Assembly (NCBI RefSeq): GCF_035818635.1
Contig: NZ_JAYLLH010000007.1
Span: 97,945-161,944, forward strand
Length of the DNA stretch: 64,000 nucleotides
Origin: Mesobacterium_A hydrothermale
GTDB taxonomy: Bacteria; Pseudomonadota; Alphaproteobacteria; Rhodobacterales; Rhodobacteraceae
Reading direction: 5' to 3'
Positions 17,234 through 27,545 of the stretch are shown piece after piece. The notes under the pieces were generated by a model. That model was not told the DNA's origin. It did not search any database and saw only the letters and a list, made by a program, of their open reading frames with translations. The position numbers and the translations under genes are program-made. Every line of letters starts with the position of its first letter. Within the stretch, counting starts at the first letter, position 1.

Positions 17234-17300
17234 AGGCAGGGCGTGCGCGGCGTCTGGACGTTGCGCCGATGCCGTCTGTTACCCGGGGGCCGCGGGGCGG

Positions 17301-17332
17301 CAAGAAAAAACCCCGGCGTCTGCCGGGGTTTT
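17301..17332 (-). terminator. Terminator of the radA-cvpA transcript
   Basis: On the minus strand an 11-bp stem (AAAACCCCGGC / GCCGGGGTTTT) with a 4-nt loop is followed by TTTTTTCTTG. The plus strand also gives TTTTC, so it may serve ccdA as well. Confidence 0.85.
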
Positions 17333-17368
17333 CTGACTGTGCAGAGGGCTGGGCAGAGGGCTGGCGGA

Positions 17369-17962
17369 TCAGTTGCCGCTGGCCGGTTCCGGTGCCGGCG
17401 GCGTCGCCGGGCCGGCGCAGACACCGACCAGTTGTTCGTATTGTTCGGTGATCCAGCCAAGCGCCTGTTCGGGGTTCTGATCCTCGATCCGGCCTGTGAA
17501 CTGGCTGAAGACGGCCGCCGAGCGGCTGTTGTCGATCATCGCGATGTCTTGCGAGGTCACAACGGTTTCATAGACGAAGAACGCGATCGCCACGAGCAGG
17601 ATGCCGCGGGCAACACCGAAGAGAAAGCCGAGCGCCTGATCCAGCCCACCCAGGGCGGAGCGTTGCACCAGCGAGGAAAACAGCGGTGTGAACAGCGAGA
17701 CCACCACCAGGGCGAGCGCGAAAACCGCGGCAAAGGCGGCGATGATCGACAGTTCGCAGCTGTCGGACAGGAACTGGCCGATCACCGGCAGTTCCTTGAC
17801 CAGCGGCTGGACCTGGTCGGCGAAGATATAGGCGAGGATCGCGGCAGCGACCCAGCCGGCGATGGCCATGGCTTCGCGCACGATCCCGCGGGAATAGGCC
17901 AGCAACGCCGACAAGACGATGACGACGGCCACGATTCCGTCGACAGCGGTAAACCCTTCCAT
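17369..17962 (-). CDS. CvpA-family membrane protein
   Basis: 197 residues with four TM segments; N-terminus MEGFTAVDGIVAVVIVLSAL and the motif SRGIVREAMAIAGWVAA match the CvpA family. In E. coli CvpA is needed for colicin V production and bile resistance; its molecular role is not settled. It follows radA by 29 bp on the same strand, a pairing I regard as usual in alphaproteobacteria. The C-terminal 35 residues are polar, with Pro/Ala repeats. Confidence 0.88.
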   Translation of the reverse strand: MEGFTAVDGIVAVVIVLSALLAYSRGIVREAMAIAGWVAAAILAYIFADQVQPLVKELPVIGQFLSDSCELSIIAAFAAVFALALVVVSLFTPLFSSLVQRSALGGLDQALGFLFGVARGILLVAIAFFVYETVVTSQDIAMIDNSRSAAVFSQFTGRIEDQNPEQALGWITEQYEQLVGVCAGPATPPAPEPASGN

Positions 17963-17991
17963 TGCTCAAACAGCCCTTTCTGCCTGCGCGG

Positions 17992-19359
<1,368 letters not shown>

Positions 19360-19373
19360 GGGTCACGTTTGAC

Positions 19374-19964
19374 CTATGCCGAGGCCTTTGCCAAGGGGGT
19401 GCGGATCACGCGGGCGGGCACACCCACTGCGGTGGCACCGGGCGGAACGTCGGTCAGCACCACAGCGTTGGCGCCGACGCGGGCGCCGTCACCCACGGTA
19501 ACCGCCCCAAGGATCACCGCGCCCGCGCCGATATCGACACCACGCCCGATGATCGGCTTGGCATCCCGATCGTCGGCATGTTTCACCCCCATCGTGGTGT
19601 TCTGCCGGATCGTGCAACCGTCACCGATGGCGCGCGGCACAAGGATCATGCCGCCGAAATGTTCCAGCCGGACTCGTCGCCCGACCCGCACCGGATAGGG
19701 CAGGTGAATGCCGCAGATCCATTCCGTCAGCTTGAACATCATCAGGTAAAGCGGTGTGGCCAGCAGCCGCACGGCGCGCGGCTGTCCCATGCGCCAGTTT
19801 CCGAAACGATGCCAGAACAGCGCCCAAAATCCCTGTGACAGCGGTGCGCGGTTGTGGCTGCGAAAATCCTCGGCCACCAGCGCCCAAAAGCCGATACCGG
19901 CCGGGTTGCCGTTTTCGGCCCCGATCGAGAACGGCCCGTCATGGCTGGGAAATTCGGCCGCCAT
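19374..19964 (-). CDS. Serine O-acetyltransferase-like hexapeptide acyltransferase
   Basis: 196 residues; GAGG lies before ATG. The C-terminal half (about 95-185) is a left-handed beta-helix with hexapeptide repeats (IGRGVDIGAGAVILGAVTVGDGARVGANAVVL), closest to the CysE catalytic part. The DFRSHN segment resembles the CysE helical lid, but the N-terminal domain is shorter than in classical CysE (about 270 residues). It may make O-acetylserine or acetylate a sugar or polysaccharide. Lies 14 bp upstream of radA on the same strand. Confidence 0.75.
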   Translation of the reverse strand: MAAEFPSHDGPFSIGAENGNPAGIGFWALVAEDFRSHNRAPLSQGFWALFWHRFGNWRMGQPRAVRLLATPLYLMMFKLTEWICGIHLPYPVRVGRRVRLEHFGGMILVPRAIGDGCTIRQNTTMGVKHADDRDAKPIIGRGVDIGAGAVILGAVTVGDGARVGANAVVLTDVPPGATAVGVPARVIRTPLAKASA

Positions 19965-20052
19965 TGGTTACCTCACGCACACATCGGCGCAAGCCTGACC
20001 GCTTTTTCCGGAACTGGCAAGGGACGACGCGGCCCTGCGTCGCCCTGTCTTT

Positions 20053-20113
20053 TTGCTGTCCAGATACCTCGGGGGGCCGCCCCCCCCGGCCAGAGATTTT
20101 TCGAAGAAAAGTC
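20053..20113. repeat. Variant of the dispersed intergenic repeat with G6/C7 hairpin
   Basis: TTGCT....AGATACCTCGGGGGG matches the core at 41891 in spacing and key bases, followed by a G/C-run hairpin and AGATTTTTCGAAGAAAAG. It lies between two minus-strand genes. Confidence 0.4.
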
Positions 20114-20134
20114 ATGCCCCGGTCCTGACCGGGA

Positions 20135-20983
20135 TTACTCGGCCACCCGTCGCGACAGCAATTCGACGATCCGGTCGTCGGTTTCTGTGGCATCCTCCCA
20201 GTCGTCGGCCTCTGCCGGCAGGGCCAAAGCTATCTCTTGCATCGGCTCTGCGGGGGGCGCATCGGGGGCCGGCTCGCCGAGGGCGATTTCGGGCAGGATT
20301 TCCGTCAGGTCCTCGCACAGGCGCACCAGTTGCGCCTCGGCGATGCTTTCGGCCATTTCGACCTCCATCACCCAGCGGCGCATTTCGTTGGCCTTGAGCT
20401 TGGCCTCTTCCAGGCGGGCGTTGAATTCCTCGATATCCTGTTGGCGCTGGATCAGGAAGTCGCGGGCGCGGGCCATGCTGGCGTCGGAATAGACGGTCGC
20501 AAGTTCGCGCGAGATGTGGCTCATCTGCGAGGCGACTTCGAGGATCGAAGGTTCAAGATCGGCGAGGTCGGGATGATCGCGCAGAAAGGCCATGCGGGCA
20601 CGGACGCTGTCGAATTCGGACTTCATGTTGAAAGCGCCCTTGCGATCTTCGGCGTGGGCGGTGCGGTAGGCGCGGGCGACATCCCGCATTCCGATATGGA
20701 ACTTGCGGTGCGAGTCCTCGAGCGCCAGAACCCGCGCGTTTGTCGGCAGGAAAAACGCGATGGCCACGGAAAGCGCTGTCACCGACAGTTGCACCCAGAC
20801 CCCCGCATCGGGCAGGGTCAGCGTACCAAAGGTCAGCGGAAGTGTCAGCCACGGCGCCTGTCCCAGCGCGCAGGCCGCGGAATACGTCACGGAAATGCCC
20901 GCCATCAGTCCGATCAGGACCATGGCGAGAAATTGAAAGACAGTTCTGGTCGCCACCGCTGCGTGGCTCAGCCCGACCGGCAT
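20135..20983 (-). CDS. Conserved membrane protein with a cytoplasmic coiled-coil domain, function unknown
   Basis: 282 residues from MPVGLSHAAV; GGGAG lies 6 nt before ATG. Two N-terminal TM segments (about 14-38 and 58-76) are followed by a charged helical region (about 80-230) with heptad-like spacing (RARDFLIQRQQDIEEFNARLEE split around 185) and an acidic tail. I recall close relatives in Rhodobacteraceae labelled 'DNA repair protein', but no nuclease, polymerase or ATPase motif is visible, so I do not adopt that label. Confidence 0.7.
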   Translation of the reverse strand: MPVGLSHAAVATRTVFQFLAMVLIGLMAGISVTYSAACALGQAPWLTLPLTFGTLTLPDAGVWVQLSVTALSVAIAFFLPTNARVLALEDSHRKFHIGMRDVARAYRTAHAEDRKGAFNMKSEFDSVRARMAFLRDHPDLADLEPSILEVASQMSHISRELATVYSDASMARARDFLIQRQQDIEEFNARLEEAKLKANEMRRWVMEVEMAESIAEAQLVRLCEDLTEILPEIALGEPAPDAPPAEPMQEIALALPAEADDWEDATETDDRIVELLSRRVAE

Positions 20984-21142
20984 GGAATACTCCCGGAAAA
21001 CGTGTCGCCCCCAACCCGTTACTCCGGCAAAGGTTAATGGGGAATCAGGCGGCTTCCCTAGGAATTTCGACAAAACTGTGGCAGGCGGTGACAGCTGTTC
21101 ACCAGTGCCCCGCGGACCTGCAAGATTGTTTCCGTCGGGGCG

Positions 21143-21577
21143 CTAATCCTGCGCGGGTGTGGGCGTTTTCATCCCGATCAGAAGCGAGGCGACGATGCAG
21201 CCGCTGAACAGGTACAGCCCCCAGGCGGTTTCGATCGTGGCCAGGCCGATGCCCTTGATCACGGTGATGTACAGCGCGACCAGGAAGATATCCGCCATCG
21301 CCAGTTTGCCCAGAACATGCAGCGCCGGTTTGACCCGGGCGTCCAGCAGGCCGAATTGCACCAGCGCCAGGCCAATGGTCTTGAGGTAGGGGGCGAACAG
21401 CGCGAAAGCGGTGACAAGCAAGGCCAGCACCACGTCCGAAGACCACAGCGACTGCAAGCCGGTTATCACGCTGATTTCCGACAGGCCAAACAGCGGCAAG
21501 AGCCCCGCGCGCAACATCGGCGCAAACCAGGCGACGGGATAAAGGACAAGCAGGGACAGGTTCAGCCAGCGCAACAT
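21143..21577 (-). CDS. PqiA-family (paraquat-inducible protein A) membrane protein
   Basis: 144 residues, four TM segments. AAGGAG 6 nt before ATG fixes the start. The sequence MLRWLNLSLLVLYPVAWFAP and the segment KLAMADIFLVALYI (compare WSMLDVFVVALL in PqiA) identify a single PqiA module, without the cysteine-rich linkers of full PqiA. PqiA/LetA proteins work with MCE proteins in lipid transport across the envelope. It ends a block with mlaE and mlaF, but no MCE gene is present. Confidence 0.72.
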   Translation of the reverse strand: MLRWLNLSLLVLYPVAWFAPMLRAGLLPLFGLSEISVITGLQSLWSSDVVLALLVTAFALFAPYLKTIGLALVQFGLLDARVKPALHVLGKLAMADIFLVALYITVIKGIGLATIETAWGLYLFSGCIVASLLIGMKTPTPAQD

Positions 21578-21603
21578 CGGGGCTCCTTCAGGGGGACGTG
21601 CCG

Positions 21604-21993
21604 TTAGAACATGGTGGCGATCCACAGCCCCACAAGCCCCACGATCATCGCGATGTGCAGCCAGTCGACCCAGCGGGCGCGGCGGGCGGGGCAGGCCATG
21701 GCTGTCAGGAACACCGCAGAGGGGATGACCAGCGCCGTCATCCCGGCGTCGTGGATCATCATTCGGGATGCGCTGGCATAGACAGGGCCGTGGCCGATCT
21801 GCACCGCGGGGGCAAAGATCGTTGCCAGCCCGGCCAGTGCCAGGACCAGCGCGATCAGCGCAGGCAGGCGCGACCAGCCCGCCCCCACGATCAGACGGAT
21901 CAGCGCCAGCACCGCCATCACTTCGAGATAGACGAATTTCTTGACGAAAAAGAAGGTCAGGACGGTGTAGTTCGGCTCGAAAAAGCTTTGCAT
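21604..21993 (-). CDS. Small membrane protein of the mla/pqi-like block, function unknown
   Basis: 129 residues, four hydrophobic segments (about 20-38, 44-63, 84-100, 110-128). The start MQSFFEPNYT has no recognised motif. It sits 26 bp before the PqiA-like gene and 3 bp after another small membrane protein gene, so it belongs to the same transcript. I do not recognise the family. Confidence 0.6.
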   Translation of the reverse strand: MQSFFEPNYTVLTFFFVKKFVYLEVMAVLALIRLIVGAGWSRLPALIALVLALAGLATIFAPAVQIGHGPVYASASRMMIHDAGMTALVIPSAVFLTAMACPARRARWVDWLHIAMIVGLVGLWIATMF

Positions 21994-21996
21994 GGC

Positions 21997-22377
21997 CTAT
22001 CCCTTGATCTGTGGCAGGACGTGTACCGCAACCAGCCCGCAAATCAGCCAGATCGCAAGATCCGGCAGCAGCAGGACCGGCGGCGACCGGTGGGTGAACA
22101 GGTACAACAGCAGCGCCAGCGCGTTGCCTGCGGTCAGATAGACGATCACGACCACGGCCAGCCAGATCCCGTCATATCCGCCGCCCGTGGTCTTCAAGGC
22201 GACGACAAGGATCACAAGGCTGAGACTGCCAAGGATCGTCAGGGCCCTGTCCAGCCGGGGGTAGGCCGGGATCAAAGCGAACAATCGGCTGCGATAGGTT
22301 TGCCCGATCAGGATCGTCGGCCCGGTCCCGGCAAGGAATCCCCCGATCATCAGGGAGCCCCAGCCGTCCCATGCCAT
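21997..22377 (-). CDS. Small membrane protein coupled to mlaF, function unknown
   Basis: 126 residues, about four TM segments. The ATG overlaps the mlaF stop by one base (TGATG), which implies translational coupling. The longer frame to 22476 lies inside mlaF and was rejected. Hydrophobic throughout, with a Gly/Thr-rich first segment. I do not recognise the family; context suggests an envelope role beside the ABC pair. Confidence 0.6.
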   Translation of the reverse strand: MAWDGWGSLMIGGFLAGTGPTILIGQTYRSRLFALIPAYPRLDRALTILGSLSLVILVVALKTTGGGYDGIWLAVVVIVYLTAGNALALLLYLFTHRSPPVLLLPDLAIWLICGLVAVHVLPQIKG

Positions 22378-23123
22378 CAGCGCACGGCCTCGATCGGGCC
22401 TTCGGCGCGGCCATGAATGAACTGCTGGACATATGGATCGTCGGTGACGTCCATCTGCGCAACCGGGCCGGTCCATTTGATCACCCCGTCATGCAGCATG
22501 GCCACGGTGTCGGCGATGGCGCGGACGCTGGACATGTCATGGGTGATGGTGATGGCTGTGGCACCCATTTCCACCACGATTTCGCGGATCAGGTCATTGA
22601 TGACCCCCGCCATGATCGGGTCGAGCCCGGTGGTGGGTTCGTCGAAAAAGATGATCTCGGGCTCTGCCGCGATGGCGCGGGCCAGGCCCACGCGTTTTTG
22701 CATGCCGCCGGACAGTTCCGCCGGGAACCGGTCTGCGACATCGGGTTTCAGCCCGACGCGGCGCAGCTTTTCAATGGCGATTTCACGCGCCTCGGCCTTG
22801 GGCCGCTTCAGCGCGCCGCGCAGCAAGCGGAAGGCGACGTTCTGCCAGACCGGCAGGCTGTCGAACAGCGCGCCGCCCTGGAACAGCATGCCGAAGCGGG
22901 CCAGGAACGCGTCGCGGTCGGCCTTGGTCACATCCTGCCCGTCGACGGTGATGGTGCCGGCGTCGGGGGTGACAAGGCCAAGGACGCATTTGATCGTCAC
23001 CGACTTGCCGGTGCCCGAGCCGCCGATGATGACGCAGGAGGTCCCGCGATCAACCGAAAGGTTGACGCCGCGCAGAACGTGGTTGCTGCCAAAGGTCTTG
23101 TGCACGCCGGACATGGTGATCAT
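22377..23123 (-). CDS. mlaF: MlaF-type phospholipid ABC transporter ATPase
   Basis: 248 residues from MITMSGVHKTFG (a GTG two codons earlier is possible). Walker A GGSGTGKSVT (about residue 37), signature LSGGMQKRVGLARA (about 140) and Walker B IIFFDEPTTGLDP (about 160). LSGGM with the MQKRVG sequence is the Mla/Ttg2A branch. It powers phospholipid movement between the envelope membranes with MlaE. Lies 34 bp after mlaE. Confidence 0.88.
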   Translation of the reverse strand: MITMSGVHKTFGSNHVLRGVNLSVDRGTSCVIIGGSGTGKSVTIKCVLGLVTPDAGTITVDGQDVTKADRDAFLARFGMLFQGGALFDSLPVWQNVAFRLLRGALKRPKAEAREIAIEKLRRVGLKPDVADRFPAELSGGMQKRVGLARAIAAEPEIIFFDEPTTGLDPIMAGVINDLIREIVVEMGATAITITHDMSSVRAIADTVAMLHDGVIKWTGPVAQMDVTDDPYVQQFIHGRAEGPIEAVR

Positions 23124-23157
23124 GGGCACGGGTCTTCAGAAAGGGGGCGCTGCGGGG

Positions 23158-23940
23158 TCATAGCGAGAAGAACACCCCCGTCAGCAGGAAGTTCGCGGCG
23201 AGGATCAGCACCGCCGCCGCCTCGACCGAGGATTTCGTCGCCTTGCCCACGCCCATCGCGCCCCGGCCCGAATTCATGCCGTAGAAACAGCCCATCAGCG
23301 CGGCGATGAAACCGAAGACCGCGCCCTTGGCCAGCGACGACAGGATGTCGGCCAGTTCAAGGAAATCGGCGGTGTTTTTCAGATAGGCTGCGGGATTGAA
23401 GCCCAGCGTGCCGGTGGCCACGACATAGCCCCCCATGACGCCGATCACGTCGCCCACGGCCACCAGCGCCGGCACCACCAGAAGCGCGGCGAGGACACGC
23501 GGGGCGGTCAGGTATTTCATCGGGTGGGTGGACAGCGTCACCAGCGCGTCGATCTGTTCGGTCACCTTCATCGTGGCGATCTCGGCCGCGATCGAGGAGG
23601 TGACGCGCGCCGCGATCATCAGGCCGACCAGCACCGGGCCCAGTTCGCGCACCATGCCGATGGCGACGATCTGGGGCACCACCGCCTCGGCGTTGAAGCG
23701 CGCGCCGCCGGAATAGATCTGCAACGCCAGCGCGCCGCCGGTGAAAAGCGCGGTCAGGCCGACGACGGGCAGCGACAGCCAGCCGATGTGCAGCAGGGCA
23801 TGGGCAAATTCGCGGGCATAAAACGGCGGCGTCGCGATGTGGCGCAGCGTCGCCAGCGCAAACAGCGCCACCCGGCCCACCATGGCCAGAAAGCCAAGCG
23901 TGGCGCGGCCAAGCGCCGTCAGTGGCGCGGTCAGGGTCAT
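23158..23940 (-). CDS. mlaE: MlaE-type ABC transporter permease
   Basis: 260 residues with five or six TM segments. Family signatures: GALALQIYSGGARF, the EQIDAL segment after AAEIATMKV, and GCFYGMNSGRGAMGVGKATKSSV near the C-terminus. It forms the inner-membrane core of an MCE-type lipid transporter. The start overlaps the alr stop by 4 bp (ATGA), so it is translated in step with alr. Confidence 0.9.
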   Translation of the reverse strand: MTLTAPLTALGRATLGFLAMVGRVALFALATLRHIATPPFYAREFAHALLHIGWLSLPVVGLTALFTGGALALQIYSGGARFNAEAVVPQIVAIGMVRELGPVLVGLMIAARVTSSIAAEIATMKVTEQIDALVTLSTHPMKYLTAPRVLAALLVVPALVAVGDVIGVMGGYVVATGTLGFNPAAYLKNTADFLELADILSSLAKGAVFGFIAALMGCFYGMNSGRGAMGVGKATKSSVEAAAVLILAANFLLTGVFFSL

Positions 23941-24974
23941 GCGCCGACGTAGCGCCGAGCGTAGCGGTTGCCCAGCGAGGTCAGGATTTCGTAGCCGATC
24001 GTGCCCGCGGCATCGCCCAGCGTATCGACGAACTGGTGACGTCCCAGAAGCTCGACCGTTTCCGGCATGTCGTCCAGGTGGGTCACGTCGACCGCGATCA
24101 GGTCCATCGAGATGCGGCCAACGATCTTGCAGCGGGTCTCGCCCGCCCAGACATAGGCCTTGGGGCCCATGGCGCGAATGATGCCGTCAGCGTAACCGCC
24201 TGCAATCGTCGCGATTTTCGAAGGTTTGCGCGCAACCCAGGTGTTGCCGTAGCCAACGCTTTCGCCCGGCACCAGGTCACGTACCTGGATCACCGGGATG
24301 TCCAGCGCGGCCACCGGGGCGGCATCGACGAAGGGCAGCCCGCCATACAGCCCGATCCCCGGGCGGGTCACGTCGAAATGGTAGTCGGTGCCCAGCAGGA
24401 TGCCGCCGGTGGCTGACAACGACCGCGGCGCGCCGATCCCGTCGGTCATCTGCCGGAAGGTCTGAAGCTGAAAGGCGTTCATGCCGTGGTCGCGTTCGTC
24501 GGCGCAGGCAAGATGGCTCATCACCAGACGGGGTTTCTGCGACAGTGCGATATCGCGCAAAGCGGCCCATTCCCCCGGTTCCATCCCCAGGCGGTTCATG
24601 CCGGAATCGAGCTGGATGCCGAAGGGATGACCCGGCAGCGCCTCGACATGGCGCAGCATCTGGTCGATGGAATTCAGCATCGGCGTCAGTTCGGCATCGC
24701 GGATCGCCGCGGTATCGCCGGTCATGTGGCCCGAAAAGACGTTGATTTCCGGCCCCGGTCCCAGCGCGCGGCGCAGTGCCACGCCTTCCTGCGCTTCAGC
24801 CACGAAAAACCGGCGGACGCCGATCTGGGCCAGAGTCTTTGCAACCCGGTCCGCCCCCAGCCCGTAGGCATTGGCCTTGACCACGGCGGCGGTTTCCGCC
24901 CGGCCCATCGCGGCAAGCGCGTACCAGTTGGCGCGGATAGCGGAAAGATCGATCGTTAAAACAGCCTGTGCCAT
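23937..24974 (-). CDS. alr: Alanine racemase
   Basis: 345 residues. PLP lysine in AVVKANAYGLG (Lys at about residue 33); the second catalytic Tyr is in VGYGNTW (about 243). GGYADGI and SMDLIAVDVT follow the family pattern. It interconverts L- and D-alanine for peptidoglycan synthesis. Somewhat shorter than many Alr proteins (about 360), but all core motifs are present. The 4-bp overlap with mlaE joins wall precursor supply and an envelope transporter in one transcript. Confidence 0.95.
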   Translation of the reverse strand: MAQAVLTIDLSAIRANWYALAAMGRAETAAVVKANAYGLGADRVAKTLAQIGVRRFFVAEAQEGVALRRALGPGPEINVFSGHMTGDTAAIRDAELTPMLNSIDQMLRHVEALPGHPFGIQLDSGMNRLGMEPGEWAALRDIALSQKPRLVMSHLACADERDHGMNAFQLQTFRQMTDGIGAPRSLSATGGILLGTDYHFDVTRPGIGLYGGLPFVDAAPVAALDIPVIQVRDLVPGESVGYGNTWVARKPSKIATIAGGYADGIIRAMGPKAYVWAGETRCKIVGRISMDLIAVDVTHLDDMPETVELLGRHQFVDTLGDAAGTIGYEILTSLGNRYARRYVGA

Positions 24975-25107
24975 GGACGTTGTTTGGCAGGTCCAACGGT
25001 TGCGTCAAGGTGAAATCCCACGCCTGTGCCAGAACCACGCGGGTTTGCGTTGTGGCAGCGACAGCCGCACGCTAGCCTGAAGCGCAGGAGGCAGGAGGAC
25101 AGGCGCG

Positions 25108-25875
25108 ATGGTCGAGGCGCTGAAACTGGAAGGGCAGCTTTTGTTGCTGGCGCTGACCACGCTGACACGGCTGCCGATGCCATGTGCGGTTCCGGTGTCC
25201 GATGACCTGTCGATCCGGTCGGTGAAGTATTTCCCGCTGGCCGGCGTGATCATCGGGGCGCTGGGAGCGGTGGTGTTCTGGCTGGCAGCGCTGGTCTTGC
25301 CAATGATGGCGGCGGCGCTTCTTTCGCTGGCTGCGACCCTGCTGATCACCGGGGCCTATCATGAGGACGGCCTGGCGGATGCCGCCGACGGGTTGGCCGC
25401 GCAAAAGCCGCGGCAAGAGGCGTTTTCGATCATGCGCGACCGCCGGATCGGGGTCTATGGCGCCCTGGCGCTGCTGGTGGTGATCGGGTTGAAGCTAACC
25501 TTGCTGGCCTCGTTTTCAGCGGGGCAGGGCGCGGTGTTGCTGATCGCAGGGCACGGATTGGGCCGGATGGCGGCGGTGCACATGATCGCCACCACGCGCT
25601 ATGCCCGCGACGTGGGCGCGGCCTTTGCCGCACCGTCGGTGACGCCCGATGGGTATCGCGTGGCGATGAGCACGGCCTTCGTGATCCTGAGCGTCCTGGT
25701 GCTGGCGGTCGGGATCTGGGCGGCCTTCGCGGCGATCCTGACCTGCATTGTGCTTGCGCAGGCCTTTGGCGGGCTTGTACGGGCGCGGCTGGGCGGGTTC
25801 ACCGGCGATTGCCTGGGGGCAACGCAACAACTGGGCGAAGTCGGGGTCTACCTTGGCGCGGCGCTGCTGCTGTGA
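25108..25875 (+). CDS. cobS: Adenosylcobinamide-GDP ribazoletransferase (cobalamin synthase)
   Basis: 255 residues; GGAGG lies 9 nt before ATG. Polytopic membrane protein with the CobS motifs YHEDGLADAADGLAA and MRDRRIGVYGALAL. It joins adenosylcobinamide-GDP and alpha-ribazole in the last steps of B12 nucleotide-loop assembly. No other cob gene is adjacent; cobT, often its neighbour, is absent here. Confidence 0.92.
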   Translation: MVEALKLEGQLLLLALTTLTRLPMPCAVPVSDDLSIRSVKYFPLAGVIIGALGAVVFWLAALVLPMMAAALLSLAATLLITGAYHEDGLADAADGLAAQKPRQEAFSIMRDRRIGVYGALALLVVIGLKLTLLASFSAGQGAVLLIAGHGLGRMAAVHMIATTRYARDVGAAFAAPSVTPDGYRVAMSTAFVILSVLVLAVGIWAAFAAILTCIVLAQAFGGLVRARLGGFTGDCLGATQQLGEVGVYLGAALLL

Positions 25876-25895
25876 GGCGGGGACGCGCAAGCGCG

Positions 25896-25912
25896 GGCCC
25901 GCGGTGCGGGCC
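25896..25912. terminator. GC-rich hairpin between the converging cobS and dnaB genes
   Basis: Stem GGCCCGC / GCGGGCC with a 3-nt loop, inside a very GC-rich 105-bp gap. No T-run on either side; a weak terminator at best. Confidence 0.35.
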
Positions 25913-25980
25913 GTCGCCCGCCCGTGCGGCCGAGCCGCTGCGCGCCGCCCCGACTGCGGCGCAGTCCAGCGGCGGGGCGG

Positions 25981-27474
25981 TCAGTACCCGCCTTCGCCCT
26001 GCTGCCAGGGTTTCACCAGGTTGCCGAAGCGGGTGAACTGCGCCTCGAAGCTGAGTTCGACCGTGCCGATCGGGCCGTGACGCTGCTTGCCGATGATGAC
26101 CTCGGCCTTGCCATGCAGCCGCGCCATGCGTTCCTGCCAGGCGGCCATTTCATCCAGCCGGTCGTCGGAGGGTTTTTCCCGCTCGACATAATATTCCTCG
26201 CGGAAGACGAACATGACCACGTCGGCGTCCTGTTCGATCGAGCCCGATTCCCGAAGGTCGGACAGCTGCGGGCGCTTGTCCTCGCGGCTTTCGACCTGGC
26301 GCGACAGCTGCGACAGGGCGATCACGGGGATGTTCAGTTCCTTGGCGATGGCCTTGAGGCCCATCGAGATCTCGCCGATTTCCTGCACCCGGTTTTCGCC
26401 GCTGCGCGAGGTGCCGCGCACCAGCTGCAAGTAGTCGACGATCAGCAGATCCAGCCCGTGGGCGCGCTTCAGGCGCCGGGCCCGGGCGGACAACTGGCTG
26501 ATCGGGATCGAGGGCGTATCGTCGATATAAAGCGGGCAGGCCTCGAGCGTTTTTGCGGCTTCGACGAAGCGGCGGAATTCCTCTTCGGTCATGTCGCCCT
26601 GGCGAATCTTATGACTGGAGATTTCCGACGCCTCGGCAAGGATTCGCGCGGCCAGCTGTTCGGCGCTCATTTCCAGGCTGAAAAAGCCCACAACGCCGCC
26701 TTCGACCGCGCCTTCGGTCCCGTCATGGCGGATGCCCTTGCGATAGGCCTTGGCGATGTTGAAGGCAAGGTTGGTGGCCAGCGAGGTCTTGCCCATCGAC
26801 GGACGCCCGGCAAGGATCAACAGGTCGGACGGGTGCAGCCCGCCCAGCTTGGTATCCATGTCGGTCAGCCCGGTGGACAGGCCCGCCAGGCCGCCTTCGC
26901 GCTGATAAGCGGCGTTGGCGACGTTCACCGCCTCCGTCACCGCCTTGAGGAAGGACACGAAGCCGCGTTCGCTCTGGCCCTGCTCGGCAAGTTGATAGAG
27001 CTTCTGTTCGGCCTGCACGATCTGATCGCGCGGCTCGCTGTCGACATCGACCTTGCTGGCCTGCGCGGCGATATCGCGGCCCAGCTGGATCAGGTCGCGG
27101 CGAACGGCCAGGTCATAGATCATCTCGGCGTAGTCACGCACGGCGAATGAACTGACCGCAGCGCCCGCCAGGCGCGCCAGATACGCCGGCCCACCCAGTT
27201 CCCTGAGCCCTTCGTCATCCTCCAGGAACGCCTTGAGCGTGACCGGAGAGGCCAGCGCGTTCTTGGAAATCCTCGCCGAGGCGATTTCGAAGATCCGGGC
27301 GTGCACCGGTTCGTAGAAATGTGCCGGCGTGATGATCGATGCGACGCGGTCAAAGATATCGTTGTTGGTCAGGATCGCACCCAGCAACTGCTGTTCGGCT
27401 TCGATCGAATGCGGCATGGTCTCGGCCGCTTCAATGTGCGCCTTGCCCGGCGTGATGGTCGCAATCTCGTTCAT
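25981..27474 (-). CDS. dnaB: Replicative DNA helicase DnaB
   Basis: 497 residues. The N-terminal helical domain (MPHSIEAEQQLLGAIL, from about residue 20) is followed by a RecA-type hexameric helicase domain with Walker A GRPSMGKTSLATN (about 218), LLIVDYLQL (Walker B, about 330) and LSQLSRQVESREDKRPQLSD. It unwinds DNA at the fork and binds primase. Normal length. No intein is seen. A consensus DnaA box lies 72 bp upstream. Confidence 0.97.
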   Translation of the reverse strand: MNEIATITPGKAHIEAAETMPHSIEAEQQLLGAILTNNDIFDRVASIITPAHFYEPVHARIFEIASARISKNALASPVTLKAFLEDDEGLRELGGPAYLARLAGAAVSSFAVRDYAEMIYDLAVRRDLIQLGRDIAAQASKVDVDSEPRDQIVQAEQKLYQLAEQGQSERGFVSFLKAVTEAVNVANAAYQREGGLAGLSTGLTDMDTKLGGLHPSDLLILAGRPSMGKTSLATNLAFNIAKAYRKGIRHDGTEGAVEGGVVGFFSLEMSAEQLAARILAEASEISSHKIRQGDMTEEEFRRFVEAAKTLEACPLYIDDTPSIPISQLSARARRLKRAHGLDLLIVDYLQLVRGTSRSGENRVQEIGEISMGLKAIAKELNIPVIALSQLSRQVESREDKRPQLSDLRESGSIEQDADVVMFVFREEYYVEREKPSDDRLDEMAAWQERMARLHGKAEVIIGKQRHGPIGTVELSFEAQFTRFGNLVKPWQQGEGGY

Positions 27475-27545
27475 GACATCCCCTGTGACTCTCCCAGGCG
27501 CCCGATGTAGCGCGCCGCGCGTGCGCAGGGCAGACGGGAAATCTC

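Noticed and set aside
24985..25107. Possible cobalamin riboswitch before cobS
   Set aside because: GGTGAAATCC at about 25010 resembles one conserved riboswitch box, but the B12 box and the CCCGC-ACTG segment are not found in the right order.
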